From Erodium maritimum (Eukaryota; Streptophyta; Magnoliopsida; Geraniales; Geraniaceae), in assembly GCA_963921825.1 (NCBI GenBank), contig OY997592.1, forward strand, positions 63,508,336 to 63,572,335: a stretch of DNA of 64,000 bases, given 5' to 3'. Made by a program: the position numbers and the translations under genes. The notes beneath the pieces were generated by a model. That model was given only the letters and a program-made list of their open reading frames with translations. It was not told the origin of the DNA and did not search any database. Each line of letters starts with the position of its first letter. Within the stretch, counting starts at the first letter, position 1. Below, in pieces: positions 1 to 12,015 of the stretch.

Positions 1-1425
1 TTCTAGTTATTCGCATCCTATAGGCAATTCTAGGACCTTTCCGATTTTATTATCCTAATCATGCATACTAAGCGTTAATTAAGAAATTAAGACTTTCCCT
101 ACCTCAAGGTCTTCCTCTCAACACTCTGATGTCACAAACGAGAGTCACCACACCGTTCTTCACACGGGTACCTGCAAGGTCTTCGTTCTTCAAGCTCTTC
201 GTTCTTCAAGGTCTTGTGGTCTTTGAACACAAAACAACCTTAATTAGGTCCTACTTAACAGTAACAAAGTTCCCCAAAACCCTTCCAAAAGTTCAGCTCC
301 AAAACAAGATCGAAACGGAGGAAAAAACCCTTCAAAAACCCCCAGACTGGTCGGTCACGGACACTGTCACGGAACCGTGACACCGACCCTCACGGGAGTC
401 GTCACGGAGCCGTGACGTGTTCCGTCACGGTCTCCCTCACGGAGCCGTGACGTTGCCCGTCACGGAATCCATCACGGATCCGTGACGCTCCAGGGCAGAT
501 TTGCCCTTCTTCAACCTCCAGCTCATTTTCTCCGAAAAACCACTACCAAACTCCATTTTTAACCATCTCCAACCCTCAAAACAGTCAAAAACCTCAAGAA
601 CTCCTGTACCCATGGTAGGAATCAACAAATAAACAATTTTCCAAGGATTCTCCAAATCAAAATCAAATCAAAACTCCATTTAAATCCAAAGTCTTCCATC
701 AAAAACCCATCAAAGCTTCTTAGCAACATCACCTAACCTCATTTCAATCAAATCCAACAACTTCTAGCAAACCCAAACCAAAACCCAAGAGATGAGATGA
801 ATGGTAAAGAGATGAAGCTAGTTCCATTACCTTTAGAAGAGTGAGATGGAGATGATGATGATGAAATGGAGAAGGGGGAGGTAGAAGATGGCTCCAAGTT
901 GCTCCTTTTTCTTAGCTTCTTCCTCAAGACACCATGAGAGCTCCTCTTTCTCTCTTTTCTCTCCCAATTTCGGCTACACCACAAAATAAAACAAAATTGG
1001 TCTTCCAATTCCATATAAGACCTAGAGGTGGTGAATTACTAAAAGCCCTTTAGATAGATTTCCCTTGTAGGAGCTTTTAGGAGGGCAAAGTGGTCCAAGA
1101 CCACTCCCTTTTCTCTCTTCTAACCAAGAGATGACAAGTGTCCAAGTAGGTCCTCTAGCTTTCCAAATTAATTTTCCAGCACAATAATTAATATTGTTTT
1201 AGTCGATAAAAAGTCTGATTTTGACCAAATTTGACTTACTTCAATAATACACTTAAACAAATGGAAACGACCCAATTAAGTCAACCGTGATGACGGCTAA
1301 GCTCTTTGGGCCCCGGAAAATCCCCGAGTGACCTCCTGAGTCCTCAGTTGACTTTTCCGGCTGAAAGTCAAACTTGTCTTAAAAGTCACCGGTTCGATCG
1401 GGATCGACCGAGAGCGGTTCTTACA
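1..1425 (-). repeat. 3' LTR of the Tekay-like element (partial)
   Basis: The plus-strand end GGTTCTTACA (minus-strand TGTAAGAACC) directly abuts the polypurine tract, which marks the LTR start on the minus strand. Positions from about 181 to 1425 match 8441-9649 closely, with scattered substitutions and one 35-bp length difference in the palindrome cluster. Bases 1-180 match sequence present in the two solo LTRs but deleted from the 5' LTR. Short open frames here (129-380, 437-655, 748-1014) are repeated in the other LTR and show no protein family signal. Confidence 0.93.
353..490. promoter_or_regulatory. palindrome cluster, consensus GTCACGGANCCGTGAC
   Basis: Full or near-full palindromes lie at 366-381, 401-416, 437-451 and 471-486, with extra half sites between them. 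The centre base varies (A, G or T) while both arms are kept. Arms often continue into CGTCA/TGACG, the core bound by TGA-type bZIP factors. The cluster is in the U3 part of the LTR. A regulatory role is an inference; only the repeated motif is seen. Confidence 0.75.
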
Positions 1426-1426
1426 A

Positions 1427-1440
1427 TCTACCCCCCTTAA
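1427..1440 (-). other. polypurine tract of the Tekay-like element
   Basis: On the minus strand a purine-rich run with six consecutive G residues lies directly before the LTR start TGTAAGAACC. This is the expected position of the plus-strand primer for reverse transcription. Confidence 0.85.
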
Positions 1441-1477
1441 AAGAATTTCGTCCTCGAAATTGAAAAGCATGCATACC

Positions 1478-4400
1478 TCAATGAGCGAACAAGTGGGGGT
1501 ACTTCTCTCGGATCTCGTCCTCTCGCTCCCAGGTCGAGTCAGCTCCCTGATGCCTCCACTGTACTCGCACCAAAGGTATGGTAGTCTTCCTCAAGACCTT
1601 CTCTCCCGTATCCACAATCCTGATGGGCTGCTCCTCATAAGAGATATCATCTGCTACCTCAATATCTACCCATTCGATTACATGAGATGGATCTGTCGTG
1701 TATTTCCGCAGTTGGGATACATGGAAAACGTTATGCACGTTCCCAAGCTGCGGTGGCAAGGCTAATCGATAAGCTAAAGCTCCAATCCTCTCTAAGACCT
1801 CAAATGGTCCAATGAAGCGCGGGGATAGCTTTCCTCCTCCGCGGTTGAATCGTAGTAGGCCCTTCTTCGGGCTCACCCTCAGAAAGACGTGGTCTCCGAC
1901 CAGGAACTCAAGTGGCCTACGCCGTCGGTCTGCATAACTCTTCTGACGACTCTGTGCGGTCCTCAACCGCTCTCTGATCAAGGTGACCTTCTCTGTCGTC
2001 TCTCTGACCATGTCTGGTCCACGTAAGTTCCGATCCCCTACCTCAGCCCAACACACCGGCGACCTACACGGTCTGCCGTACAAAGCCTCAAATGGGGCCA
2101 TACCAATGCTGGACTGATAACTGTTGTTGTAAGAGAACTCCGCCAATGGTAGATGATCCTCCCATGATCCTTGAAAGTCAAGCACACAAGCTCGAAGCAT
2201 GTCTTCTAAAATCTGAATGGTGCGCTCAGACTGTCCATCTGTCTCAGGATGGTAAGCTGTACTCAACAATACCTCAGTCCCCAAATCCTTTTGTAGGCTC
2301 TTCCAGAATCTGGATGTGAAACGAGGGTCTCTATCAGATACTACTGACACCGGTACTCCATGTAGACGAATAATCTCCCTGACGTACAACCGTCCCAACA
2401 TGTCCACAGTATCTGTCATCCTCATAGCTAGAAAATGTGCCGACTTGGTCAGTCGATCCACCACAACCCAAATAGAATCATGCCCCTTGGACGTCCTCGG
2501 TAGTCCACACACAAAATCCATGGTCACATGTTCCCACTTCCACTCAGAGACTGGTAAAGGCTGTAGTAAGCCAGCGGGTCGCTGATGCTCCGCCTTCACT
2601 TGCTGACAGGTAAGGCACCTTGAAACGAAAATTGCGACTGCCTTGCGCATTCCCCTCCACAAGAACTGTCGTCGGATGTCTCTATACATCTTGGTGCCAC
2701 CGGGGTGCACTGCAAGTCGGGAGTGGTGACACTCTCTCAACACGGTGTCTCTATATCCTCGGGGTACAAACAACCGTCCTCTAAAACGAAGGCCCTGATC
2801 TGCACTCAACTCCCAATCATCGATCTTCTCACCGTCTGCCAGTCTCGCACGAATCCCTCTCGCCTCAACATCCTCGGCCTCTGCCTCTAGCACCAGAGTG
2901 ACCAAAGTGGGTTGAGCCACCAATGCACATAAGGCCATACCATCCGTGATCTCCTCAAGGTCAAGTCTGAAAGAGCTCAGCTCCTCTAGCATGTTCCACT
3001 CTCGCACTGCTATGCTGGCCACGCAATGAGTTGACTTCCTGCTCAGAGCATCCGCGATGACGTTTTCCTTGCACGGATGATAGAGCAGCTCGAAGTCATA
3101 CTCCTCAAGTAACTCCATCCATCGCCTTTGGCGCATGTTCAGATCGCGCTGAGAGAAAATATACTTGAGGCTCTTGTGGTCCGAGAACACTCTAAACTGC
3201 TCACCATACAGATAGTGTCTCCAACTCTTCAATGCAAAAACTACAGCTTCCAGCTCGAGATCATGGGTCGGGTAGTTGCGCTCGTGTACCTTCAGTTGCC
3301 TGGCGCCGTAGGCAACTGCCTTCCCAGACTGCATCAAAACACAACCAAGTCCCTCGCCTGAGGCGTCACAATAGACGTCATAGCCCACTCCTCGCTCCGG
3401 AACAATCAACACTGGAGCAGTGGTCAGACGAGCCTTTAGCTCTGAGAACGAATGCTCACACTCACTAGTCCAAAGGCACTCCGATCCTTTCCGAGTCAAA
3501 GCTGTCATAGGTGCAGCCAAACGTGAGAAGTCCTGAACAAAGCGTCGATAATAACCGGCCAGCCCCAAAAAACTACGGATCACAAACACGTTCTTGGGCC
3601 TTGCCCACTTCGAAACTGCGTCGACCTTCGCTGGGTCAACTAAGATGCCATCTCGGGACACTACATGTCCAAGGAATTTCACCTCTGCGAGCCAGAACTC
3701 GCACTTCTCAAGGTTCTCATACAGCTGATGGTCACGTAACAAGGTCAAAACCACTCACAAGTGCTCTTCGTGTGCCTCTTCACTAGGCGAGTAGATCAAG
3801 ATGTCGTCAACGAAAACTACGACGAACTGGTCCAGGTACGGTCTGAAAATGCCATTCATCAAGTCCATGAAGGCTGCTGGCGCGTTCGTCAGCCCGAACA
3901 GCATCACTAGAAACTCAAAGTGTCCGTACCGTGTCCGGAATGCGGTCTTCTCCACATCCTCCTTTCGGACTCTCAACTGGTAGTAGCCTGATCTTAGATC
4001 AATCTTGGAGAAACATGTCGCTCCTCTCAATTGATCGAACAGGTCATCGATCCTCGGCATCGGGTAGCGGTTCTTCACCGTCACCCGGTTTAGCTTCCGA
4101 TAGTCGATGCACATCCTCAAGGCGCCACCCTTCTTCTTCACGAAGAGGGCGGGTGCTCCCCACGGTGAGACACTAGGGCGGATGAAACCCTTCTCCTGCA
4201 ACTCTTCGAGTTGGCGCTTCAACTCGACCAACTCGGTTGGCGCGAATCGATAAGGTGCCATCGAGATCGGCGCGGTGCTTGGGATCAAGTCGATCCGGAA
4301 CTCTATCTCTCGCGCCGGCGGTAAGCCTGGTAACCCCTCCGGAAACATGTCTGGGAACTCACACACTACTCTCGGCAAGTCTCTGCCGCTCTGCACCACC

Positions 4401-4483
4401 TCGGCCTCCACTCCAGTAGTCAGGGTGGATAGAAGGACTCCGCTCTTGCTACCCAAAACACAAGTGATGACTCTATCGCCAGA
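1478..4483 (-). pseudogene. gypsy pol: reverse transcriptase, RNase H and integrase, broken by stops
   Basis: The reverse transcriptase segment (4456-3755) has [11 protein letters not shown] and the catalytic FVDDILIYS. RNase H follows, with [13 protein letters not shown]. Integrase has the HHCC zinc-binding region ([11 protein letters not shown], then [11 protein letters not shown]) and catalytic blocks [18 protein letters not shown] and [11 protein letters not shown]. The tail ([15 protein letters not shown]...) resembles the Tekay/Del C-terminus. An in-frame TGA at 3755-3757 separates RT from RNase H/integrase, and another TGA at 4484-4486 separates protease from RT; the frame is open on both sides of each. 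It would copy and insert element DNA in the nucleus but cannot make a full polyprotein. Confidence 0.93.
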
Positions 4484-4807
4484 TCACACGGTCACCTGCC
4501 GCCGAAAGCAATCGATTGTCGCCCGATATCTTGTAAGCCAGTCCATCCCTAAGATCACGTCGAAAGCAGTCATCTCCAGAATGAGTAGGTCACCCAAGAA
4601 AGGGCAATCTGCCGCTCGAACCTCACAATCTCGACAAACTGCGCTCAACACCACCTCCCCCGTAACTGGGGTCTCAAGACAAAGGGGTCTACGAAGTGGC
4701 TCCGTCACCAAACCCAAGGAACGAGCAAAAGAAGTAGAGATAAATGAATGGGATGCACCCGTATCGAACAAAAAGGAAGCCCACGAATGAAACAATAAAC
4801 ACGTACC
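4484..4807 (-). pseudogene. gypsy aspartic protease domain
   Basis: The catalytic motif LFDTGASHSFIS is intact and a later ILGMDWL motif fits retropepsins of this group. The frame is continuous with gag upstream except for a TAG at 4808-4810, and with RT downstream except for the TGA at 4484-4486. Both stops lie where other copies of such elements are normally open, so they are probably mutations rather than programmed stops. Confidence 0.88.
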
Positions 4808-6215
4808 CTAAATGGTCTCATGACCGGCATGCTGTCTCTCAGCTCTAGCATCTACAACTGCATAAACTCGACCCTGCCGTGCCGGTGGTCCTCCTCTCGG
4901 TGGTGGTGGAAGTGCCACCTGCTGTTGGGGCCTAGCCTGGTATCTCGGGACTACCGCTCCCGCCGCCTGACGCGGAGCTCTCTGCTGTTGTGCTTGTCGT
5001 GGTCGGCCGGGAGGTGCCTGACGAGGCTGTGCCTGCTGTGGTCTCGGTGGAGGTACAACTCCGACCCGATCAGGACAAGCGAAAGAAAAATGTCCATGCC
5101 GGCCGCACTGGTAACAAGTCCGATCATCAACACGCTGCCGCTCAACAACCCCCTGTGGACGATCCATCTGCCGCTCTGCGGGTCCTCTGCCTCTCGGGCA
5201 GTCTCGGGCCAAGTGTCCCTGCTGTCTGCAAGTAGGGCAGAACTGAGGCACCGGAGCAGGTCCGACTGATGCTACTGCTGCTCCTCGGCGCATACCACTC
5301 TGCTGAAACTGAGGCTGGAAGTACCCAAAAGTCCTCTGACGTCTAGCATCACGCCTCTCTGATGGCCTGAGAAACCCACCCGGTCTCGGCCTGACATCTC
5401 GCTCTCTGGAAGTATCTCGAATGTGTCTCTCCACTGCCAAGGCCTGGCCCACCAAGGTAGTGTATACCTCTGTCCTCAAAACAATAATCTGATCCGCAAT
5501 AGCAGGGAGGAGTCCACGCTCAAACCATCTACAACGAATGTCCTCAGTCTGCACCATCTCGGGTGCGAAGAGGGACAAGGATAGGAACCTCGCTGCATAC
5601 TCAGCTACTGTCATCCCCCTCTGCCGCAGATCCATGAACTGCTGGCGTCGATCATCCTTAACCGATCGAGGAAAGTACTGCTCCAGGAACAGCTGACTGA
5701 AGAGCTCAATAAAAAGCCTCGCCTTCAAGCTGGAAGGTGGAGAAGGAAACTCTCATACGTCCCTCAGAAATGCCGGATGTATCAAGGTTACGAGTGATCC
5801 GCTCCAACCATAAAACTGCTGCCTCTGAGTCGGCGCTCCCAGAAAAGATCGGTGTTCCCAAACGACGAAAATCACGAAGTGCCTGGGCCGTGTAGCCATC
5901 CATCTGTCCTGGCCTCTCTACGACGACTGTCTCAGTAGCAGGCACGGGCTCTGGCACCAGTGCTGCGGTCCCCTGCTGAGCACTGAGTGCTGCTAGTACT
6001 GCGCGTACTACCTCATCAATAGGAGTAGCCTGTATCGGCTCTGCGACTGGGGTATCTCTCGCTGGTGACCCTGACGGTCCCTCCTCAAAGCTCTAGTGCT
6101 CTGTGGGAGCAGCACCCTGGGCACCTGCTGCCTCTGTCAGTCCAACAGCTGGTGACTGACTCTGCCCTAAAGCTGGGCGACTCCGGGTACCCCTCGGAAC
6201 GTAGACACGTGACAT
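4808..6215 (-). pseudogene. gypsy gag with two CCHC zinc knuckles, frameshifted
   Basis: The first ATG in frame is at 6215. The capsid-like part contains LFLEQYFPRSVKDDRR and a YAARFLSL segment, typical of the Retrotrans_gag domain. Two zinc knuckles follow: CPTCRQQGHLARDC and CYQCGRHGHFSFAC, both CX2CX4HX4C. The C-terminus is rich in P, Q and R. There is an in-frame TAG near 6090 (after PTEH). A frameshift or small deletion lies around 5706-5728, where the upstream frame ends after QLEGEAF and capsid homology resumes in another frame. Capsid assembly and RNA packaging are the family roles. Confidence 0.88.
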
Positions 6216-7458
6216 CACAAAGAACGCTGCAGAAGTACGTACAATTCAAACTTAGTTCAACACAACCGAACTAACTAGGCCAAAGGGGACGTTCTCGTGA
6301 GTCTCGACGGATCCTAGTTGGATCAGGGATAAGTATATAAGTCGTATATAGTACTCATATAGACAAAGAAGTCCGCACCTCGTGCGTCTCACACAACAAA
6401 CAAGTAAAGCAATCAACTCCCTCAGGAGGCACACTTCACACACAAACACACCCATCACTGGGGTGGAAAGCACCAGCAAACGTTAGAAATTAAGTCCTTA
6501 ACTCTCTTACCACGACTTTTCTCTTTCCTCAAGTTACTTATCCTTAATCAAATAGTCGAGTCGATCTCGCATCGTTACAACTTGGTTCAGGCGTCCCCGA
6601 AACTCGTTGTAACCACTTGACATCCCACTATCACGTTTGACTACAGTGGCGCCCTGTGTCAACCCGTGATAAAACCCACACTTCAGTTTTACAGAAAATT
6701 CGGCATGACCTATTCGTATTTTCCACTAACCCTCCGCTTAAGCGGGACAATTATCAATAAATTTCCACAAGTTATAATACTCAAGAGTTCCCATGCTCTG
6801 CAGTTCACACCATATTCAACACACAGATTTTCATGCTTAGCAAAGTACACACACGCAATCAAAGGGTACCAAATTACTCAAATTCGATTCCTTTTTAAAG
6901 TTACCCCAATTGGGTCACACCTTTCAAGGTAAAAATCTTAGATAAGTCATATTACCCTAACTGATGTAACACTCCACCCATTTCCCAAAATCACAACCAT
7001 CCGATTCTTCCATAAATCCACTCTTCGATTACACCCCTTCGACCGTACCACCCTAACGAATCCAATTCATAACTTCGTCAATACTTCCATCCATTGATCC
7101 TTCAGTTTTAGCACCACAAAACAACCATTCCCAGTGGTAATACACTGAATAACGGTTCCATCATTGCTCGTTCACCCAATACCGACCTCAGCCAATCGGT
7201 TTCACCGATCTCTGCCTCTTACAATCAATAAGGTAAGGGTATCACTCAAGCGACATAACCGTTATAGTCAGAGGAGTTCAAGATTAAGTAACCAATAAAA
7301 CAGTAAGACTCGAGTCGTTCTTACTCTATGCATCAACGTGTTTAACTCCGCATCACTGAGTACTCGACTTAGACTTCCTAACTCTACCCACCTAAAAGAC
7401 GTTGGTCCGAGGTTTTGAAAACGGTTCGAAAATTACAACCTGTTTCAAATGAAACCTG
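6216..7458 (-). other. untranslated leader of the Tekay-like element
   Basis: About 1.2 kb lies between the primer-binding site and the gag ATG. No long reading frame or protein family is recognisable on either strand. Long leaders that carry packaging signals are usual in this group; no particular signal is identified here. Confidence 0.6.
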
Positions 7459-7470
7459 GCTCTGATACCA
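7459..7470 (-). other. primer-binding site, initiator tRNA-Met type
   Basis: The minus strand reads TGGTATCAGAGC, the standard complement of the 3' end of plant initiator tRNA-Met, three bases inside the 5' LTR end at 7474. It fixes both the element orientation and the LTR boundary. Confidence 0.93.
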
Positions 7471-8289
7471 AATTGTCACGCCCCAAATCCAATTTTGACC
7501 GGATTCGAGACGTGACTCAAGTTAAAATAAGCTAAAGGATAAACGATCGATAAAAGTGTTCGCATCTCATAAAAACTCATCAAAATAATCTAAGTAAATG
7601 TTCGAAATCCTCCATGAGTCACAGCTCGCAGAACAAGGTAAGATATAAAATGTTTAACAGCAATGAGCAACATAAGTTCAAAACGAATCCCAAAAGGAAC
7701 TGAAGCTCCCAAGCCTCGCCCACTCTAAACATCTGGTACTCCTGTAAAACAGTAAGAGAAAATAAAGGGGATGAGCTGACGCTCAGTAGAAAAAATCTTA
7801 ATAACTCCACCTTTAGATCAATACTTAAACTGTTCAACGGATAGACAAAAGCATAATACTAAGATTAATCAAGTAGGACGAAGGAATAAATTATATAATC
7901 AAAGCAATATCACACTCTTGAAGATAACCGTAATTTGCACGAGTTTATAAAAGTTCCAAAACGAAGAGGTAAGAATAAAATGGGAGTATTTAATATCATG
8001 CCAACCACTCGCTTTTTCAAGCCTCCGATCCATGGATAGATTCTGGGATCACCTCGGTTCCCATAATTCCGATCCACCAGAGTATCCATATCATATCATA
8101 TTTTCCCTCGGTCCAGAGGACGCACATGCGTTGGGGCACCAGAAACAATCCCAAATGGGCGCTTATCATCGGGATTCCCAGAAATGCCTCCAAAGGACCA
8201 TATATCATAGGGAACCAAGGTAGTGCTCTATGGGGACGCACATCCTTGGGTGGAACCTTAGTAACCATCTCTCAAGAAGTAACCCAAAT

Positions 8290-8440
8290 AATATCCCGCA
8301 GGATCTGCTCATAATCAATCTATATCCCGCAGGATCTACCAATAATCAATAAATATCTCGCAGGATCTGCCAATAATCAATAAATATCCCGCAGGATCTG
8401 CCAATAATCAATAAATATCCCGCAGGATCTGCCAATAATC
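8290..8440. repeat. 31-bp minisatellite inside the LTR
   Basis: About four and a half copies of a unit with the core ATCCCGCAGGATCTGCC followed by AATAATCAATAAAT. The same core is repeated with other periods in the two solo LTRs. The array ends exactly at the internal deletion junction of this LTR. Confidence 0.88.
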
Positions 8441-8611
8441 TTCGTTCTTCAAGCTCTTCGTTTTTCAAGGTCTTGTGGTCTTTGAACACAAAACAACCTT
8501 AATTAGGTCCTACTTAACAGTAACAAAGTCCCCCAAAACCCTTCCAAAAGTTCAGCTCCAAAACAAGATCGAAACGGAGGAAAAAACCCTTCAAAAACCC
8601 CCAGACTGGTC

Positions 8612-8712
8612 GGTCACGGACACTGTCACGGAACCGTGACACCGACCCTCACGGGAGTCGTCACGGAGCCGTGACGTTGCCCGTCACGGAATCCATCACG
8701 GATCCGTGACGC
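8612..8712. promoter_or_regulatory. palindrome cluster in 5' LTR
   Basis: Palindromes of the GTCACGGANCCGTGAC type lie at 8625-8640, 8660-8675 and 8695-8710. Relative to the 3' LTR one palindrome and its spacer (35 bp) are missing, as expected from recombination between neighbouring repeats. Confidence 0.75.
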
Positions 8713-9779
8713 TCTAGGGCAGATTCGCCCTTCTTCCACCTCCAGCTCCTTTTCTCCGAAAAACCACTACCAAACTTCATTTTTAACCATCTCCAACCCT
8801 CAAAACAGTCAAAAACCTCAAGAACTCCTGTACCCATGGTAGGAATCAACAAATAAACAAGTTTCCAAGGATTCTCCAAATCAAAATCAAATCAAAACTC
8901 CATTTAAATCCAAAGTCTTCCATCAAAAACCCATCAAAGCTTCTTAGCAACATCATCTAACCTCATTTCAATCAAATCCAACAACTTCTAGCAAACCCAA
9001 ACCAAAACCCAAGAGATGAGATGAATGGAAAAGAGATGAAGCTAGTTCCATTACCTTTAGAAGAGTGAGATGGAGATGATGATGATGAAATGGAGAAGGG
9101 GGAGGTAGAAGATGGCTCCAAGTTGCTTCTTTTTCTTAGCTTCTTCCTCAAGACACCATGAGAGCTCCTCTTTCTCTCTTTTCTCTCCCAATTTCGGCTA
9201 CACCACAAAATGAAACAAAATTGGTCTTCCAATTCCATATAAGACCCAGAGGTGGTGAATTACTAAAAGCCCTTTAGATAGATTTCCCTTGTAGGAGCTT
9301 TTAGGAGGGCAAAGTGGTCCAAGACCACTCCCTTTTCTCTCTTCTAACCAAGAGATGACAAGTGTCCAAGTAGGTCCTCTAGCTTTCCAAATTAATTTTC
9401 CAGCACAATAATTAATATTGTTTTAGTCGATAAAAAGTCTGATTTTGACCAAATTTGACTTACTTCAATAATACACTTAAACAAATGGAAACGACCCAAT
9501 TAAGTCAACCGTGATGACGGCTAAGCTCTTTGGGCCCCGGAAAATCCCCGAGTGACCTCCTGAGTCCTCAGTTGACTTTTCCGGCTGAAAGTCAAACTTG
9601 TCTTAAAAGTCACCGGTTCGATCGGGATCGACCGGGAGAGGTTCTTACAACCCACTTCTTCTTTATTATGAATCTTGTTAACTTGCATCTGATTCACATA
9701 GTTTATATTATGCGAACATACCTTGCTTCTTTCCTTTTTGGTTATCATACAAACTGGAGCAGAATAGTGTGTGAAATCG

Positions 9780-10130
9780 ATGGTTCCATTTGAGGACCAG
9801 ATATAACAATCCTCTTTAGAGCGAATACCATTCAATACAGTGTATAGATTCTTATCTAGGACAAATAGTCTTGGTGAATTCTACAAACAGATCCAAGTCA
9901 CAAAGTTAACTTATGCTGAAGAGATTTGTTGAGAGTGCTTCTACTAACAGAGCCTCAGTCATGCAATTCACTCCAGGAAAGTTTAATTTCCCTTTCCCTA
10001 TGATTCTTGCCTTGACACCATCTCCAAATATTACATGTTCATTATGGCAAGACTGAACATTTGTTAAATGTTTACTCTTTTCAATCATGTGTCGAGATGC
10101 TCCACTATCAAGATACCAAATATGTTTACT
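9780..10130 (-). pseudogene. copia GAG-pre-integrase fragment
   Basis: The minus-strand peptide contains HVIFGDGVKARIIGKGKL and then VEALSTNLFSIS, matching the pre-integrase segment that links protease to integrase in Ty1/copia polyproteins. Stops and frame changes follow; later fragments (FTK-like, VLNGIR) continue the family pattern before the break at 9649. No integrase or reverse transcriptase is left in the window. Confidence 0.8.
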
Positions 10131-10979
10131 AGATTATAACATAATGGTATAAGCAACATTAGCTCGATAGTTCTCACCCTTAACCCTCCAGACTATTTTA
10201 AAGTACCCTGAGGATGATCACCCTTGATTCTCCAATCCTGTTTTATGGTAACATAAGGTTGAACATAGTTTCTCCGTTTGGCATGCGGGAATCCATGAAG
10301 AAGATAACAGTGTGGTCTTATGTGACCTCTCATTCCAAAAAAAAAATGACATCATCGTAATGTTCTATTTAGTTTATCTGGATATACATGCTCACTTTTC
10401 CTAATAGACTGGTAATGATATCGTTGATCCTTCATATGTTTTGAATAATGTTGTTAAGGATGTTTGACCAGATGGTGGACATGAGAATTTTGAGCTCTAT
10501 TCATCCTCTAGGTTGTTGGACTGAGATCCACTCTCAGCTTCTAGTAGTAAGAGATTGATGGACTTTCTGTTGAGGAACAAAGGCAATTCCTGAAGTAGAA
10601 ACTTCATCAGTATACCTTAGCCCATTCATATTTTTAGAGGATCGCCCAGTCAACAGAATGTTATCCAGTGTGTTTGTGCTTGAATTTAACATCCTAACTG
10701 ACTTGGTGATTCGACAAATTTCCCTATTCACTCTGCTCACTTCTTCCTGCAATGATTTTACTGTTTGAAGAAGTTACACCTTCTCAAGTAGTAGAGTTTG
10801 TATATGAACACTTTTTTTCCCAGGGTTATTGAATTCACCAATTCATTATTGTATGAGAGATTATCCGCACTTTTCAAATCATCGTCTGAATATTGTTCAG
10901 ATGAGTAGTTTCCATCAATGATCTTCCATGTTTGAATAGAAGCAAAAGTAGTTGTGAACGCATGATGATTACTAACCTG
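10131..10979 (-). other. degenerate internal copia sequence
   Basis: This stretch lies between the gag/zinc-knuckle part and the pre-integrase fragment of the copia relic and should correspond to the gag tail and protease. Only short broken frames remain (for example 10534-10752) and I see no protease DTG/DSG motif. Confidence 0.5.
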
Positions 10980-11944
10980 TTCATTATCACTATGTTCATC
11001 GTTTTCATTAAACAGACTTGCAACTAGTCCTTTCTTATGCTTCTTCAGATAAGTTAGACATTCCTATTAAATATGACCAAATCCTTCACATTCAAAACAT
11101 TTAATATCATTTCCTTTATCTGATTGATCATCACGTCCATCTGAAGATTTCTTTCCCTTAGGGTAAGATATGTCCGGAACATCTCTACGGACATCCGGAT
11201 TGACAAGTCGTCATGTCTCACGATTGAAGTGTTGCAAAGCCTTCTTTACCAACATAACCATTGTTTCCTCCATTTCTTCTTTGGATACTGACCGTTGTTG
11301 TTCCTTTAGGTTTTGAATACAGTTGTCCAATGCCAGTCCTTTATGTTTCTTGTCTATGCTTGGAAGAGACAATTCAAATGTCGTGAGTGAACCCACAAGC
11401 TTATCAAACTTGATCGAGCTTAGGTCGTGTATCTCCTCAATGACAAATATCTTCCTGAGTTGACTACTCTCAAAGTTTTCCTGACAAGCATTTGTTCTGA
11501 CATAGGTTTTCCAAGAGAAAACGATTCATTGGCAATGTCTCTAAGTCGAACATGGAATTGAGTAATGGCCTCATCATCTCTCATAGTCAGATCCTCAAAA
11601 TTTGTAGTGAGATATTGTAATCTTTGATCTCTGACCTTAGTGGTACCTTCAAAAGAAACCGCCAATATCTCTCAAGCTTCCTTAACACTTGTACAAGTGT
11701 TGATTAGTTTGAATACATTTTGACCAACACCATTGATAATTGAAACGTCATCTTCATTAGTACTCCAATCCTTTTCTGGTTTGGGAACAACATGCTTTCC
11801 TTCTTCAGTTGTAGTTTTTGGATGTGTCCAACCATGGACCATTGATTTCAGGAAGGTACTCATTCTAGCTTTTCAGTAGTTATAATTAGTTTCATCAAGC
11901 ACAAGTGGGCGATTTACTAAACATCCTTCTCTAGAGCTTATCAT
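10980..11944 (-). pseudogene. copia gag (UBN2/DUF4219-type) with zinc knuckle, broken
   Basis: From the ATG at 11944 the frame gives NRPLVLDETNYNY, a stop, KARMSTFLKSMVHGW, then KLINTCTSVKEA, a stop, and VRDQRLQYLTTNFEDL with FHVRLRDIANESFSLG. This is the usual copia gag order. A CFECEGFGHI zinc knuckle follows near 11090. Two of the stops sit where the family has Trp (TGG to TGA). The two breaks and later frame changes make it non-functional. Confidence 0.86.
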
Positions 11945-12001
11945 TGTGCACACTCATAATTATTTCCCTTTAGGATCACACCTCTTTAAATTGGGTGACC
12001 G

Positions 12002-12013
12002 GCTTTGATACCA
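12002..12013 (-). other. copia primer-binding site, initiator tRNA-Met type
   Basis: The minus strand reads TGGTATCAAAGC directly inside the LTR end TGTGATTCTG at 12016. It resembles the tRNA-iMet complement with one substitution and fixes the copia orientation as minus. Confidence 0.8.
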
Positions 12014-12015
12014 AT

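Larger units (their letters stand above)
1..9649 (-). mobile_element. Ty3/gypsy LTR retrotransposon, Tekay/Del-like, degenerate, 3' LTR cut by window edge
   Basis: Read on the minus strand the order is 5' LTR (7474-9649), tRNA-iMet primer site, gag with two zinc knuckles, aspartic protease, reverse transcriptase, RNase H, integrase, polypurine tract and 3' LTR (1425 down to the window edge). Protease-RT-RNase H-integrase is the Ty3/gypsy order. The integrase tail, ending in a [15 protein letters not shown] segment, and the long LTRs resemble the Tekay/Del chromovirus clade; that clade call is from memory of the family. The coding region carries at least four in-frame stops and one gag frameshift, so it is not autonomous. 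It is inserted in a Ty1/copia relic, whose sequence resumes at 9650. The left target duplication lies outside the window. Confidence 0.92.
7474..9649 (-). repeat. 5' LTR of the Tekay-like element, internally deleted
   Basis: The plus-strand limits are TGTCACG (7474) and GGTTCTTACA (9649). The length of 2176 bp is about 0.8 kb shorter than the related solo LTR at 25524-28484. The missing part falls at 8440/8441, where the minisatellite joins directly to sequence equivalent to position 181 of the 3' LTR. The deletion removed a poly-C tract and a conserved AT-rich region present in both solo LTRs. Confidence 0.93.

Noticed and set aside
437..1014. Small conserved proteins repeated at 8661-9238
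   Set aside because: Conservation is due to the two LTR copies, not to protein selection; no family resemblance.
1460..4790. Numerous plus-strand frames opposite the gypsy pol
   Set aside because: Antisense shadows of the minus-strand polyprotein.
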